Below, piece by piece: positions 42,981 to 51,917 of a stretch of 64,000 bases of DNA. The DNA comes from Streptomonospora sp. PA3 (GTDB lineage Bacteria > Actinomycetota > Actinomycetes > Streptosporangiales > Streptosporangiaceae), in contig NZ_VTZW01000006.1 of assembly GCF_009728995.1 (NCBI RefSeq), positions 111,366-175,365 of the forward strand, written 5' to 3'. Below the pieces are notes generated by a model, which ran no database searches, was not told the DNA's origin, and saw nothing but the letters and a program-made list of their open reading frames with translations. A program made the position numbers and the translations under genes. The stretch's first letter is position 1. Each line of letters starts with the position of its first letter.

Positions 42981-43372
42981 GCCGGGCCGCCGGCCCCGTC
43001 CGCCTGCCGATCGCGCTTTTCGGCGGCGGCCAAGCGGTGCTCGATGATCAGCCCGGCGAAGGGGATCGTCCCGGCCAGCGCCACGCCCACCGTCCGCAGG
43101 GCGCCCCAGCGCCGGTCCAGCGCCAGCCACAGCACGACCAGGACGTAGGCCATGTAGACGTAGCCGTGCGGGATGGCCACGAGCGGCATCAGCACCGACT
43201 CCTCGCCGAAGAGGTTCCCGGCGCCGGCGGGCGCGCCGACCAGCGAGAAGCGGGCGGTCTCGCCGATGAGGTACTTGGCCGGCATGGACACGAACGTCAG
43301 GAGCAGCAGCAGGACACCCGTCACATAGGCCAGGATCCGGTACAGGACGAACGGCAGACGCTTCTTCTCCAC
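42953..43372 (-). CDS. DUF3817 membrane protein
   Basis: A 139-residue protein with four hydrophobic segments: VLYRILAYVTGVLLLLLTFV, PHGYVYMAYVLVVLWLALDR (the conserved HGxxY), then RTVGVALAGTIPFAGLIIEH. Family knowledge: DUF3817 (YdzA-like) membrane proteins, often near actinobacterial cytochrome oxidase or SURF1 genes. Overlaps the SURF1 end, convergent. Confidence 0.9.
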   Translation of the reverse strand: MEKKRLPFVLYRILAYVTGVLLLLLTFVSMPAKYLIGETARFSLVGAPAGAGNLFGEESVLMPLVAIPHGYVYMAYVLVVLWLALDRRWGALRTVGVALAGTIPFAGLIIEHRLAAAEKRDRQADGAGGPAQRVRATDS

Positions 43373-43548
43373 GGGGCACCTCGTGCTGTCGGCGGGCGGC
43401 GCCGCGGGCCGGCGCCGCGCGGAAGCGGCCGCGAGCGGCCCGCGGCCGCGCTGTGCTTGCGGTAGTCGGATCTGAATCGAGCCTAAGGGCAGTGCCGACC
43501 GCGGCGGATGCGGGGCGCCTCACATCCGCACCGGCCCGTGTCGCCGGC

Positions 43549-45174
43549 CTAAAGCCGCTCCGCCGCGCGGCCGGGGCTCTTCCAGCGGCCGTCTGAGCGC
43601 AGGGTCCACGCCTGGGGCACCGTGCGCAGTGTCAGGTAGGCGTCGAGGATCCGCATCGGCATGAAGAACAGGCCGTAGACCAGGTAGCTGGGCCGCCGCC
43701 GGATGGTCGCCAGGATGCAGGTGAGGATGTAGTCGGGTACGAACAGCCCGACCAGGATCGTGGTCAGCGGCAGCACAGCGGTGACGGCCCCGTAGCCCGC
43801 GGCGTAGGCGTCGATGTCGAGTACGGCGCCGCCGGTGAGGGCCGGCACGGCGGTGAAGACGCCCAGCAGGGCCGTGGTCAGCAGCAGCACGGCGACGATG
43901 ACGACTTCCAGGATGTAGAAGAACAGCGCGAACCAGAACAGGCTGGGCCAGATGCCGTGCCGGCGGATCGTCTGCCAGAAGCCCAGCGTCCACCGCCGCA
44001 CCTGGCTGGTGTAGTCGGCCAGCGTGAAGGGATCCTGGCAGTGGGCCCGGGTGTCGGGGTTCATGGAGATGCGGCCCAGGCGCTTGTGGTGCACCTCGAA
44101 GGTCATGTTGAAGTCTTCGATCACCAGCCCTTTGGGGTTGATGTCGATCGCCTTGAGCGCGCTCGTGCGGTAAACGCTGGCGAACCCCGGAACGATGAAC
44201 GACACGCTGGTGTGCCGCCAGGTCTGGCCGAAGCGCATGAGGTACTGCAGCAGCCAGTAGAGGCGGTCGCGGTAGGCGGAGATCATCCGGCCCACGACCG
44301 TGCGCTGCTTCGGCTTCCATTCGGCCACCACGAATCCCGCCACGGCCGCCACGCCGTGGTCGCCGAGCTGGCGGCGGGCGCCCTCGACGTAGCCGCTGTC
44401 CAGTTCCGTGTCGGCGTCGAGGATGACCACGCCGTCGTAGTTCTCCGTCAGTTCGAACTCCTCGACGACGGCCTCGATGGCGCCCGCCTTGCCGCGGTTG
44501 GTCAGCAGCTCCAGCACGTTGACGCCGGTCTCGGCGGCGATGTCGGCGGTCGCGTCGTGGGAGCTGTCCGAGACCACGTAGATGTCCCAGCGATCGAACA
44601 GGCGCAGGGCCGAGGTGATCGCGCCGCCGATGACCGGTTCCTCGTTGTGGGCGGGGATGACCACGGCCAGGCTGAGCGGCGGGGCGTCCTCGGCGGCGCC
44701 GGCGGTGGGCGTGTCGGCGTGCCCTTCGGCCTCGGTCTCCGCGGACTTCCCCGGCGCAGGCAGCGTGTCGTCGGGATCCAGAGCGGCCGGGCCGCCGGCG
44801 CTTCCGGCGTTCGGGGCCGATACGCGCGAGCGCGCCGACACGCGGTCGCCGGCGGGCTCTGCGGCCTCCACGCCGACGGGCTCGCGGGCTTCGGCGGAGG
44901 CGCTCGCGCGGCGCGGCGCGAGGGCGCGGTGCCGGCCGCGCGCGGCGCGCCGCGCCGCCAGGCCCCGCACGGTGTCGTCGCCCAGGCGCACGGCGCCCAC
45001 GAGGCTCCACACCAGCAGGTTGACCCCCAGGGCCATCCCGAGCAGCAGCGGCATCGGCGTGGTCGCGCCCGCTGAATCGAGTACGAACCGGAGCCATTGC
45101 ACGAAGAGCGTCACGGCCAGCGCCAGGGCGATCACCCCGGCGAGCCAACTTCCGATGAAACGCGCCGTACGCAC
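43549..45174 (-). CDS. Membrane glycosyltransferase, GT2 (processive, BcsA/HasA-like)
   Basis: A 541-residue protein. Two N-terminal helices (about 10-30, 40-60), a disordered Ala/Pro/Glu linker (about 75-150), then the GT2 domain: VVIPAHNEEPVIGGAITSAL, VVILDADTELDSGY (DxD), VIEDFNMTFEVHHKRLG (ED), TSQVRRWTLGFWQ (QxxRW). Three to four C-terminal helices follow. The full set of D, DxD, ED, QxxRW supports a processive polysaccharide synthase. Divergent from the WbqC-deacetylase-epimerase cluster; probably one envelope-glycan locus. Confidence 0.92.
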   Translation of the reverse strand: MRTARFIGSWLAGVIALALAVTLFVQWLRFVLDSAGATTPMPLLLGMALGVNLLVWSLVGAVRLGDDTVRGLAARRAARGRHRALAPRRASASAEAREPVGVEAAEPAGDRVSARSRVSAPNAGSAGGPAALDPDDTLPAPGKSAETEAEGHADTPTAGAAEDAPPLSLAVVIPAHNEEPVIGGAITSALRLFDRWDIYVVSDSSHDATADIAAETGVNVLELLTNRGKAGAIEAVVEEFELTENYDGVVILDADTELDSGYVEGARRQLGDHGVAAVAGFVVAEWKPKQRTVVGRMISAYRDRLYWLLQYLMRFGQTWRHTSVSFIVPGFASVYRTSALKAIDINPKGLVIEDFNMTFEVHHKRLGRISMNPDTRAHCQDPFTLADYTSQVRRWTLGFWQTIRRHGIWPSLFWFALFFYILEVVIVAVLLLTTALLGVFTAVPALTGGAVLDIDAYAAGYGAVTAVLPLTTILVGLFVPDYILTCILATIRRRPSYLVYGLFFMPMRILDAYLTLRTVPQAWTLRSDGRWKSPGRAAERL

Positions 45175-45545
45175 GGGTTGTCCTCCTGACAGGTGGTTCG
45201 CGGAGTTCGACCGACGGTGGTGAGCAGAAACCAGCGCTCAGTTGACGTCCCCATGATCGGGAAAGTTCACCGCGCCCGGCGTCCTATCTAGGCCACGAGA
45301 ATCCTATAGATGTGCTTGCGGTCGGGGTTGCCCGTTGATGCAATACCTGAGGGAGCCAGCAACACGAACCAGATGTCCGATTTTCGCCGCATTCTTCGTA
45401 AGTTTCAACCGATATCACCCATCTCTCTGCCCTTACCAGACACCGGATTGAGCGGCTGCGGGCCTCGTGCGCAGGGCCGACGCCGCGGAATCCGTACCGT
45501 TGGGCACCACTCCACGTACCGGATCCGCCCCGGAGAGGAACCGCA
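45175..45545. promoter_or_regulatory. Divergent promoter region of the glycan locus
   Basis: 371 bases, notably AT-richer than the flanks between 45240 and 45450 (CGTAAGTTTCAACCGATATC). It presumably carries promoters for the GT2 gene and the WbqC operon. TATCTA (45284-45289) and CCTATAGATG (45302-45311) are -10-like. No gene or repeat. Confidence 0.4.
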
Positions 45546-46292
45546 GTGCGCGTCGCCATGCACCAGCCGCATTACCTGCCGTGGCTCGGACTCATCGACA
45601 AGGCAGATCAGAGCGACCTCTTTGTCGTGCTGGATCATGTGCAATACGAGCGCAGAGGATGGCAGAACCGCAACTATGTCGCCGCCAAGAGCGGCCCCGT
45701 GTTGCTCACGGTTCCAGTAATACAGCGGAACCGCGGCGAGCGAATCAAGGACAAAACGATCGACAACTCCCGCCCATGGCGGGAAAAGCACCGCCGGACC
45801 CTGGCCGAGCACTGCTACCGGCAGGCCCCGTTCTGGGAGGAGTTCCGCACACGGATTCTGCGCGTGTACGACCAGGAGTGGGAGCATCTGTCCGATCTTG
45901 CCCTGGCCACGATGCGAATCGCCCTGGAAGGGTTCGGCATCCGGACGCCCGTCGTGCTCGCCAGCGAGCTCGGCGAGTTCCCGGGTCAGAAGAGCGAGCT
46001 GCTCGCCCAGCTCGCGGCCAAGGTCGGAGCCACGACCATGCTCTCCGGCGAGGGCGCGCGCGACTACATCGACACCGACGTCTTCCGCCGCTACGGCATC
46101 GCCGTGGAGTGGCAGCGGTTCCGGCATCCGGAGTACCAGCAGCACAACCGCGCCGGGGAGGACTTCCTGCCCCGGATGGCCGCGCTGGACCTGCTCGTCA
46201 ACGCCGGCCCGGCCGCCGGGCTGGATCTGTTGCGCAGCACGCGCGCCCAGCCGGTCCCGGCCGACGGCCCGGCGTCCACCGACACCGGCTGA
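45546..46292 (+). CDS. WbqC-family protein
   Basis: A 248-residue protein from GTG 45546 (GGAGAGG upstream). The family signature is complete: MHQPHYLPWLGLIDKADQSD, DHVQYERRGWQNRNYV, TVPVIQRNRGERIKD, and STEDGARxY-like LSGEGARDYIDTDVF. Family knowledge: found in glycan clusters, likely transferring or modifying sugars (acyl or amino groups); no firm biochemical role. First gene of a three-gene forward cluster. Confidence 0.93.
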   Translation: MRVAMHQPHYLPWLGLIDKADQSDLFVVLDHVQYERRGWQNRNYVAAKSGPVLLTVPVIQRNRGERIKDKTIDNSRPWREKHRRTLAEHCYRQAPFWEEFRTRILRVYDQEWEHLSDLALATMRIALEGFGIRTPVVLASELGEFPGQKSELLAQLAAKVGATTMLSGEGARDYIDTDVFRRYGIAVEWQRFRHPEYQQHNRAGEDFLPRMAALDLLVNAGPAAGLDLLRSTRAQPVPADGPASTDTG

Positions 46293-46468
46293 CACCGCAC
46301 GACGCCCGGACCCGTCGGCATCCGACCGCCCCGGGCCCGGCACCCACCCGCACCTGAAAGCAGCACCGTGCCGCGGTTCCGGCCGCACCGGCGACACGCC
46401 CGCCCCGACCGGCGGGTGCGGCACCGGCGCTGCCTACCTCGTATCCGCAGATCCCCTGAAGGACGCAT

Positions 46469-47179
46469 ATGTTCGACTGGTCCAAGCAGCGACTCCTGGC
46501 CATCGCTCCGCATCCCGACGACGAAGTCCTGGGCTGCGGCGGTCTTCTGCACAAGGCGAAGACCGCCGGGGCCGAGGTCTACGTGCAGTTCCTCACCGTC
46601 GGCGACACCGCCGACATCTCCGACAAGGGGTTCTCCACCGCCAGCGAGCGGGTGGGCGAGATCAAGGAGGTCGCCGACCACTTCCGCTGGGACGACTGGC
46701 ACATCGCCTTTCCCGGCGACGACTACCACCTCAGACTCGACGCGGTACCGCGCTTCGAGATCGCCAACACCGTCGAGCGGCTCAGCCCGCTCTCCATCGC
46801 GGCCGTCGAGCCGACCGTGGTCCTGGCTCCGCACCGGCTGAGCTACAACCAGGACCACCAGGCGGCGGCCGAGGCGGTGCACACCGCGCTGCGGCCGTCC
46901 GACATCCGGCGGCGCCATCACCCGTGCCTCGTGCTCGCCTACGAGGAGGCCGCCGACCAGTGGCGCCAGGAGGCCGCCGCGGCGCCGAACATGCTGGTCG
47001 AGCTGGACGAGGCCGCCATCGACGCCAAGATCGACGCCATGCGGCTGTACGGCAGCCAGATCCACGACCACCCGCACACGCGGTCCGAGCTCACTCTCAG
47101 GAGCCTGGCCGTGCTGCGCGGGATGCAAGGCGGGGTCGCATTCGCTGAGGGCTATCACGCGATGCGCTGGCTGGCCTGA
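46469..47179 (+). CDS. PIG-L/LmbE-family deacetylase
   Basis: A 236-residue protein. Zinc motif LAIAPHPDDEVLGCGG at residues 9-24, then HRLSYNQDHQAAAEAV (second His pair). Family knowledge: removes N-acetyl groups from sugars (MshB, PIG-L) or from sugar-nucleotide-linked substrates. It sits between WbqC and an NAD-dependent epimerase, a common actinobacterial arrangement, and so probably acts on the same sugar. Confidence 0.93.
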   Translation: MFDWSKQRLLAIAPHPDDEVLGCGGLLHKAKTAGAEVYVQFLTVGDTADISDKGFSTASERVGEIKEVADHFRWDDWHIAFPGDDYHLRLDAVPRFEIANTVERLSPLSIAAVEPTVVLAPHRLSYNQDHQAAAEAVHTALRPSDIRRRHHPCLVLAYEEAADQWRQEAAAAPNMLVELDEAAIDAKIDAMRLYGSQIHDHPHTRSELTLRSLAVLRGMQGGVAFAEGYHAMRWLA

Positions 47180-47253
47180 GGACTCCTCGGACCGCCGCCC
47201 CGCACCACGGAAACCGCGTATCCCACCGAGCACCCTTGAGACGGGGAGGCAAG

Positions 47254-48246
47254 TTGAAAGCCGTTGTGACCGGCGGAGCCGGATTCATCGGATCGCATCT
47301 ATGCGACCATCTGATCGGCCAGGGGCACGAGGTCGTCGCCTTGGACGACATGTCGACGGGCTCCGAGTCCAATCTGGAGCAGCTCAACGGGCACTCGCGC
47401 TTCGAGCTGGTGAAAGGCTCGGTTTTGGACAAAGCGCTCGTCGACGAGGTGGTCGCCACCGGCGACACCGTGTTCCACCTGGCCGCCGCGGTCGGCGTGC
47501 ACACGATCGTGGACAAGCCGCTGGAGTCCCTGCGCACCAACATGCACGGCACCGAGAACGTCGTCGAGGCCGCCGTGAAGCACGGCGCCCGCTACCTCGT
47601 CGCCTCGACCAGCGAGGTCTACGGCAAGAACGACGCCGACGGGCTCGGCGAGGACTCCGACCGCGTTCTGGGCTCGCCGTTGAAGAGCCGCTGGTCCTAT
47701 GCCGCGGCGAAGGGGCTCGACGAGCTCATCGCCTACGTCCACGGCGGCGACTCGGGCCTGCCCTGCGTCATCACCAGGCTCTTCAACGTCGTCGGCCCGC
47801 GCCAGACCGGCCGCTACGGCATGGTGGTGCCCCGCTTCGTCGACCAGGCGCTGGCCGGCGAGCCGATCACCGTCCACGGCGAGGGCACACAGCGGCGCTG
47901 CTTCGGCTCGGTGTTCGACGTGGTGCCGGCCATGGTCCGCCTGCTGGAGGCCCCGGCCGCCTACAACCGGGCCGTGAACCTCGGCGGACTGGAGGAGGTC
48001 TCCATCTCCGACCTGGCCCGGCGCGTGGTCGAACTCACCGGCTCTGCCAGCGAACTGCACTACGTGCCCTACGAGGAGGCCTACGGCGAGGGCTACGAGG
48101 ACATGCGGCGACGCATGCCCGACATCTCGCTGGCCGGCGCCCTCATCGACTACGAGCCCCGGTGGGGGCTGGACGACATCGTCAACTCCATCATCGAGCA
48201 CAAGCGGGCCGTCCCTTCGCAGCCCCAGGCTGCGCTGGCCTCCTGA
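47254..48246 (+). CDS. NAD-dependent sugar epimerase/dehydratase (extended SDR)
   Basis: A 330-residue protein from TTG 47254 (GGGGAGGC upstream). GGAGFIGSHLCDHLIGQGHE is the NAD motif; STSEVYGKND gives the catalytic Ser/Thr; SYAAAKGLDELI gives YxxxK. Substrate side: FNVVGPRQTGRYGMVVPRFV. Class: nucleotide-sugar 4-epimerase or 4,6-dehydratase-like. It completes the WbqC-PIG-L-epimerase set. Confidence 0.92.
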   Translation: MKAVVTGGAGFIGSHLCDHLIGQGHEVVALDDMSTGSESNLEQLNGHSRFELVKGSVLDKALVDEVVATGDTVFHLAAAVGVHTIVDKPLESLRTNMHGTENVVEAAVKHGARYLVASTSEVYGKNDADGLGEDSDRVLGSPLKSRWSYAAAKGLDELIAYVHGGDSGLPCVITRLFNVVGPRQTGRYGMVVPRFVDQALAGEPITVHGEGTQRRCFGSVFDVVPAMVRLLEAPAAYNRAVNLGGLEEVSISDLARRVVELTGSASELHYVPYEEAYGEGYEDMRRRMPDISLAGALIDYEPRWGLDDIVNSIIEHKRAVPSQPQAALAS

Positions 48247-48263
48247 CCGAATCCGGAGGCGCC

Positions 48264-48288
48264 GGGCCGGACTCCCGCTGTCCGGCCC
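48264..48288. terminator. Hairpin after the epimerase gene
   Basis: GGGCCGGAC (48264-48272) and GTCCGGCCC (48280-48288), 9-bp perfect stem, loop TCCCGCT. Convergent neighbours. Confidence 0.65.
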
Positions 48289-48368
48289 TCGGCCACCGCC
48301 GCGAAACGCCGCCGGCTATCGGTGCATTCACCGGGCGCATGGAGCCCGGAAAACGCCGGGTCAGCCCA

Positions 48369-48782
48369 CTAGGCCGGTAGCGTGCTCACCGCCACGCCGA
48401 CCGCGAGCACCCCGGAGACGGCGCTTACCAGGACCAGCGCCCACGGGCGGGCCACCGGGGCGGGCGGGCGGCCCGTGCGGTCGTCGTGCACGCCGTGGTC
48501 GGTGGTGCGCCATCGGCGGCGCAGGTGCACGACCAGGACGCCCAGCGCCACCAGCAGGACCATCGCCGGAAGCAGCCGGTACCACGCGCCGTCGCCCGGC
48601 TGAGCCCCGCCGTTCTGCAGCGCGTCGCGCAGATGCAGCAGTGCAACGGCGAAGAGCAGGATCAGGGTCCGCTGCCAGGCGAGAAGGGTGCGCTCGGCCT
48701 GCAGGCCGGCGGCGCTGCTGCTGCGGACGCCCCGCTCCCGCGGCCGCCGGGGGCCCGGTTGGCGGGGCTCGGTCCCGGTCAC
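48369..48782 (-). CDS. DUF202-family membrane protein (second of pair)
   Basis: A 137-residue protein from GTG 48782, overlapping the upstream gene's stop (GTGA). Family start LQAERTLLAWQRTLILLFAV, then two further helices. Family knowledge: DUF202 (YidH-like) small membrane proteins of unknown role, often encoded as pairs as here. Confidence 0.85.
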   Translation of the reverse strand: MTGTEPRQPGPRRPRERGVRSSSAAGLQAERTLLAWQRTLILLFAVALLHLRDALQNGGAQPGDGAWYRLLPAMVLLVALGVLVVHLRRRWRTTDHGVHDDRTGRPPAPVARPWALVLVSAVSGVLAVGVAVSTLPA

Positions 48783-49174
48783 AGCCAGTAGCTCCCGATC
48801 AGCACGACCCCGCACACCAGCGCCACGCCGACGGCGGTTATGACGGGCAGGGCGCTCATGGGCAGCGGCCGGCCGCGCCGCATCGCCTTCTGCACGCTGA
48901 GCCAGCGCAGCGGCGCGTAGACGGTGATGACGATCGCCAGGCCGGTGAGGGCGAGCCCGATCGCCAACTGCACCCCGGCATGCCAGTCCAGCGGAACGAG
49001 GTGCAGCACCGCCACGGCGCCGGCGATCAGCGCCAGCGCGGTGCGGATCCAGGCCAGGAACGTGCGCTCGTTGGCCAGGGTGAACCGGTAGTCCGGCTCG
49101 ACGCCCCGGGACCCGCCCGAACGCTCGTCGCCGGTCTGCACTCCCCCGGTCGAGGGGTCACTCCCCGCGGCCAT
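48779..49174 (-). CDS. DUF202-family (YidH-like) membrane protein (first of pair)
   Basis: A 131-residue protein with a disordered N-terminus, then the DUF202 signature FTLANERTFLAWIRTALALI and three membrane helices (about 38-58, 66-86, 108-128). Translationally coupled to the second DUF202 gene. Confidence 0.88.
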   Translation of the reverse strand: MAAGSDPSTGGVQTGDERSGGSRGVEPDYRFTLANERTFLAWIRTALALIAGAVAVLHLVPLDWHAGVQLAIGLALTGLAIVITVYAPLRWLSVQKAMRRGRPLPMSALPVITAVGVALVCGVVLIGSYWL

Positions 49175-49465
49175 CCCCCGCCTTCCGTCCGCGGCCGCCC
49201 CCGGGGCGGCCGGTGCCGATCATGCTCCCGCTACGGCTACGACAGTAGTGACCTCCGCATATTCCTCCCAAACCGGTATTCAACGCGTGTTTTGTCGGGT
49301 ATGTCGGCGAGCAGGGACCAGGGCTCGACCGGTCGCGGGCGGTCACGGTGCCCCGCTACCCCGCACACGCGCGCATCTGTGCCGCCGTCGATGCTTGCGG
49401 AACAAATCAGCGGGCAGGACCGCTCTACGAGGTAACACGCAACCGACCCGTCAGCAGGAGACTTC

Positions 49466-49855
49466 GTGGCCACGATCGAACTCACCAAGGACAACTTCAA
49501 CGAGACCCTGACGGAGAACGACTTCGTTCTCATCGACTTCTGGGCGTCCTGGTGCGGACCGTGCCGGCAGTTCGCCCCGGTCTACGAAGAGGCCTCCGAG
49601 AAGCACGACGACCTGGTGTTCGCCAAGGTCGACACCGAGGACCAGCAGGAGTTGGCCGCCAGCTTCGACATCCAGTCCATCCCCACGCTGATGGTGGTCC
49701 GCGACAAGACGGTGATCTACGCGCAGCCGGGCGCGCTGCCGAAGGAGAGCCTGGAGGACCTCATTCGCCAGGCCCGCGAACTGGACATGGACGAGGTCCG
49801 CAAGGAGATCGAGAAGCAGCAGTCCAACGGCGAGGCCCAGGCCGACGCCGGATGA
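49466..49855 (+). CDS. trxA: Thioredoxin
   Basis: A 129-residue protein from GTG 49466 (CAGGAGACTTC upstream). Active site FWASWCGPCRQFAPVY (Cys30/Cys33), cis-Pro in IQSIPTLMVV. The C-terminal ~20 residues are a charged extension (Glu/Lys/Gln-rich). Reduces protein disulphides in the cytoplasm. A thioredoxin gene is a typical SigR target, but I found no convincing SigR promoter just upstream. Confidence 0.97.
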   Translation: MATIELTKDNFNETLTENDFVLIDFWASWCGPCRQFAPVYEEASEKHDDLVFAKVDTEDQQELAASFDIQSIPTLMVVRDKTVIYAQPGALPKESLEDLIRQARELDMDEVRKEIEKQQSNGEAQADAG

Positions 49856-49868
49856 GCCGCTGCTCGGC

Positions 49869-49899
49869 AAGGGGGCGCGCCGCTGCGGTGCGCCCCCTT
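49869..49899. terminator. Terminator after trxA
   Basis: AAGGGGGCGC (49869-49878) pairs with GCGCCCCCTT (49890-49899), ending in TTC. This is the closest to a classical terminator in the window. Confidence 0.75.
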
Positions 49900-49940
49900 C
49901 GTCGTGCCGGGACCGCCCCGGCAGCGGGAGCGGGACGGCG

Positions 49941-50687
49941 CTAGCCGGCAGCCGGGCCGGTGCCCGTGCGGACGAGGTAGATGATGTCGGGCTCGCCGGC
50001 GCGCGCGGGGACCTCGACCGTTTCGACGGCGCCGAACTCGCGGGCCAGCAGCTCGGCGAAGGCGGGCGCGCGCATGGCGCTCCAGAACGCGGCGACCCCG
50101 CCCGGCCGCAGCAGCCGCCGCAGCTTCGCCAGGGTGTCGGCGGTGTAGAGCCGGCCGTTGCCTTCGACCACGGTCCAGTCGGGGCCGTTGTCGGTGTCCA
50201 GGCACACGGCGTCGGCCCAGGGTCCGCCGCGCGAGGCGGCCTCGGCCGCTTCGGCGAGCCAGGCGACGAGATCCGCGCACACCACCTCGCACCGCGGGTC
50301 GGCGAGGGGTTCGCCCGCCGCCGCCCCGAGGGGGCCGCGGTGCCAGTCCACCACCGAGGGCTCCAGCTCGACCACGCGCACGTGCTCCACCCGCGCGTCG
50401 TCCAGCGCCTCCCGTGCGGAGAATCCGACCCCCAGGCCGCCGATCAGCACCCGCACGTCCGGTCCGGCGCGGTCCGCCGCCTCCGGCAGTGCCGCCAGGC
50501 AGGCCCGCACCATCTCCCGCTCCGACGCGCCGTCGCGGGTGTCCATCAGGAACACCCCGTTGCTGATGATCTCGAAGTGCTCACCGGCCCGCCGCAGCAC
50601 CAGCTCCCCACCGGTGGCACCGGTCGTGCGGTCGACGACCACCGGCTCGGGTCCGAAACCCGCGAGCGGGGCCGCGGCGGTGTCCAC
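49941..50687 (-). CDS. Spermidine-synthase-like (SAM-fold) protein
   Basis: A 248-residue protein from GTG 50687 (GAGGAGGACCC upstream); ATG 50711 is an alternative. VRVLIGGLGVGFSAREALDD is the SAM-type motif I, VRVVELEPSVVDWHRG motif II, then AVCLDTDNGPDWTVVEGNGR, the family's active-site region. An early NGVFLMDTRDGASEREMV corresponds to the substrate segment. Family knowledge: polyamine-synthase relatives without membrane domains are common in actinomycetes; true polyamine activity is unproven. Confidence 0.85.
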   Translation of the reverse strand: MDTAAAPLAGFGPEPVVVDRTTGATGGELVLRRAGEHFEIISNGVFLMDTRDGASEREMVRACLAALPEAADRAGPDVRVLIGGLGVGFSAREALDDARVEHVRVVELEPSVVDWHRGPLGAAAGEPLADPRCEVVCADLVAWLAEAAEAASRGGPWADAVCLDTDNGPDWTVVEGNGRLYTADTLAKLRRLLRPGGVAAFWSAMRAPAFAELLAREFGAVETVEVPARAGEPDIIYLVRTGTGPAAG

Positions 50688-50871
50688 GGGGTCCTCCTCG
50701 TGCGTCGGCATCACTCCAGGTCGCAACGCGGGGCGCACACCACCCCCGCCGGGGTGGATCCTACCCACACCACACCGCGCCCGGTCGGCCGCGTGCCGCA
50801 CAGCCGACGGGCCTCACCTGGGGCCGGCGTCGATCGCGTCCCCGACGCATCCGGAGCCGCAGGGCTGCGTC

Positions 50872-51285
50872 TACGTCCTGTTCAAGAAGCCGGACACCAC
50901 AGCGGCTGCGGCAATGGGGCTGTGATGCGCGAATCCCACCCGTCACCCGCCACCGCCCCTAACGGAGGCGCTGCGCGCCACGAGCCCATCGTGCCCGTCA
51001 CCCGCCACCGCCCCAGCGGAGGCGCTTCGCGCCACGTATCTATTCAGAGCCGGCTTGCCGCCGAGCGCACGGCGCACTTGTGTGCCGGAGGCCCGCCACC
51101 GGTAGTGCGGCTCCACCTGGGAAGAACCGCGTGCGCTCGGCGGCAAGGAAACACGTGACGCGCAGCGTCTCCGTTGGGGTGGTGGTGGGCTGACGGGCGG
51201 GCCGCGCTACGCGAGACACGCCCATTGCCGCAACCTCGATGGTGGCCGTTTCGTGTGGATCCCGGGGGTTCCTCGCTGTGGCGCC
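50872..51285 (+). mobile_element. MITE-like element, family A, copy 3 (right end truncated)
   Basis: Left end intact: TA then CGTCCTGTTCAAGAA (50874-50888). Inside are GGCTGCGGCAATGGGGCTGT, two direct copies of a ~50-bp module (CACCCGCCACCGCCCC, then CGGAGGCGCTGCGCGCCACG), the stem arms CTTGCCGCCGAGCGCACG and CGTGCGCTCGGCGGCAAG around a loop, the module again in reverse, and CCCATTGCCGCAACCTCGAT. Its long right end is cut near 51285 where the next copy begins. No coding capacity. Confidence 0.85.
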
Positions 51286-51578
51286 GCTGAGGAACCCCCG
51301 AGAACCACGCGCAGCCGGAACCCGAGAGGCTGCGGCAATGGGGCTGTGATGCGCGAAGCGCTGACGCCAGCTTGCCGCCGAGCGGCGGTGCACCTGTGTG
51401 CCGGAGGCCCGCCACCGGTGGTGCGGCTCCACCCGCCAAGCTCAGCGTGCGCTCGGCGGCAAGCTGCGACCGCGCTACGCGAGACGCGCCCATTGCCGCA
51501 ACCTCGATGGTGGCCGCCCCAGGTGGTGCCCGGGGGGTTCCGGAAAGCGGCGCCCCCGTCGTTCTTAGACACGGCCTA
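51286..51578 (-). mobile_element. MITE-like element, family A, copy 4
   Basis: Starts within a truncated long end (GAGGAACCCCCGAGAACCA), has the same internal arms, and ends with TTCTTAGACACGGCC (51562-51576) followed by TA (51577-51578). That TA is shared with the left end of copy 5, so the two are head to tail. Confidence 0.8.
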
Positions 51579-51917
51579 CGTCCTGTTTAAGAAGTCGGTC
51601 ACCCCAGGAGGTTGCGGCAATGGGGCTGTGATGCGCGAAGCGCTGCGCGCCAGCTTGCCGCCGAGCGGCGGTGCACTTTCGCGCCGGAGGTCCGCCACCG
51701 GTGGCACGGCTCCACCTGGAAAGGATCGCGTGCGCTCGGCGGCAAGCAAACACGTGACGCGCAGCGTCTCCGTTGGGGTGGCGGCGGGCTGACGGGCGGG
51801 CGGGCCGCGCTACGCGAGACACGCCCATTGCCGCAACCCCGATGGTCACCGCCCCAGGTGGTACCCGGGGGGGGGTTCCTGGCAAGCGGCGCCCCCGCCG
51901 TTCTTAAACACGACCTA
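51577..51917 (+). mobile_element. MITE-like element, family A, copy 5 (complete)
   Basis: The best copy. TA, then CGTCCTGTTTAAGAA (51579-51593) at the left and TTCTTAAACACGACC (51901-51915), then TA at the right: 15-bp terminal inverted repeats matching at 13 of 15 positions, with TA flanks on both sides as in Tc1/mariner/IS630-type insertions. About 337 bp, no gene inside. The right TA lies in the stop codon of the immunity gene. Confidence 0.85.

Noticed and set aside
49395..49430. SigR-type promoter before trxA
   Set aside because: GGAAC is present but no GTT lies at 16-19 bases spacing; the match is too weak to list.
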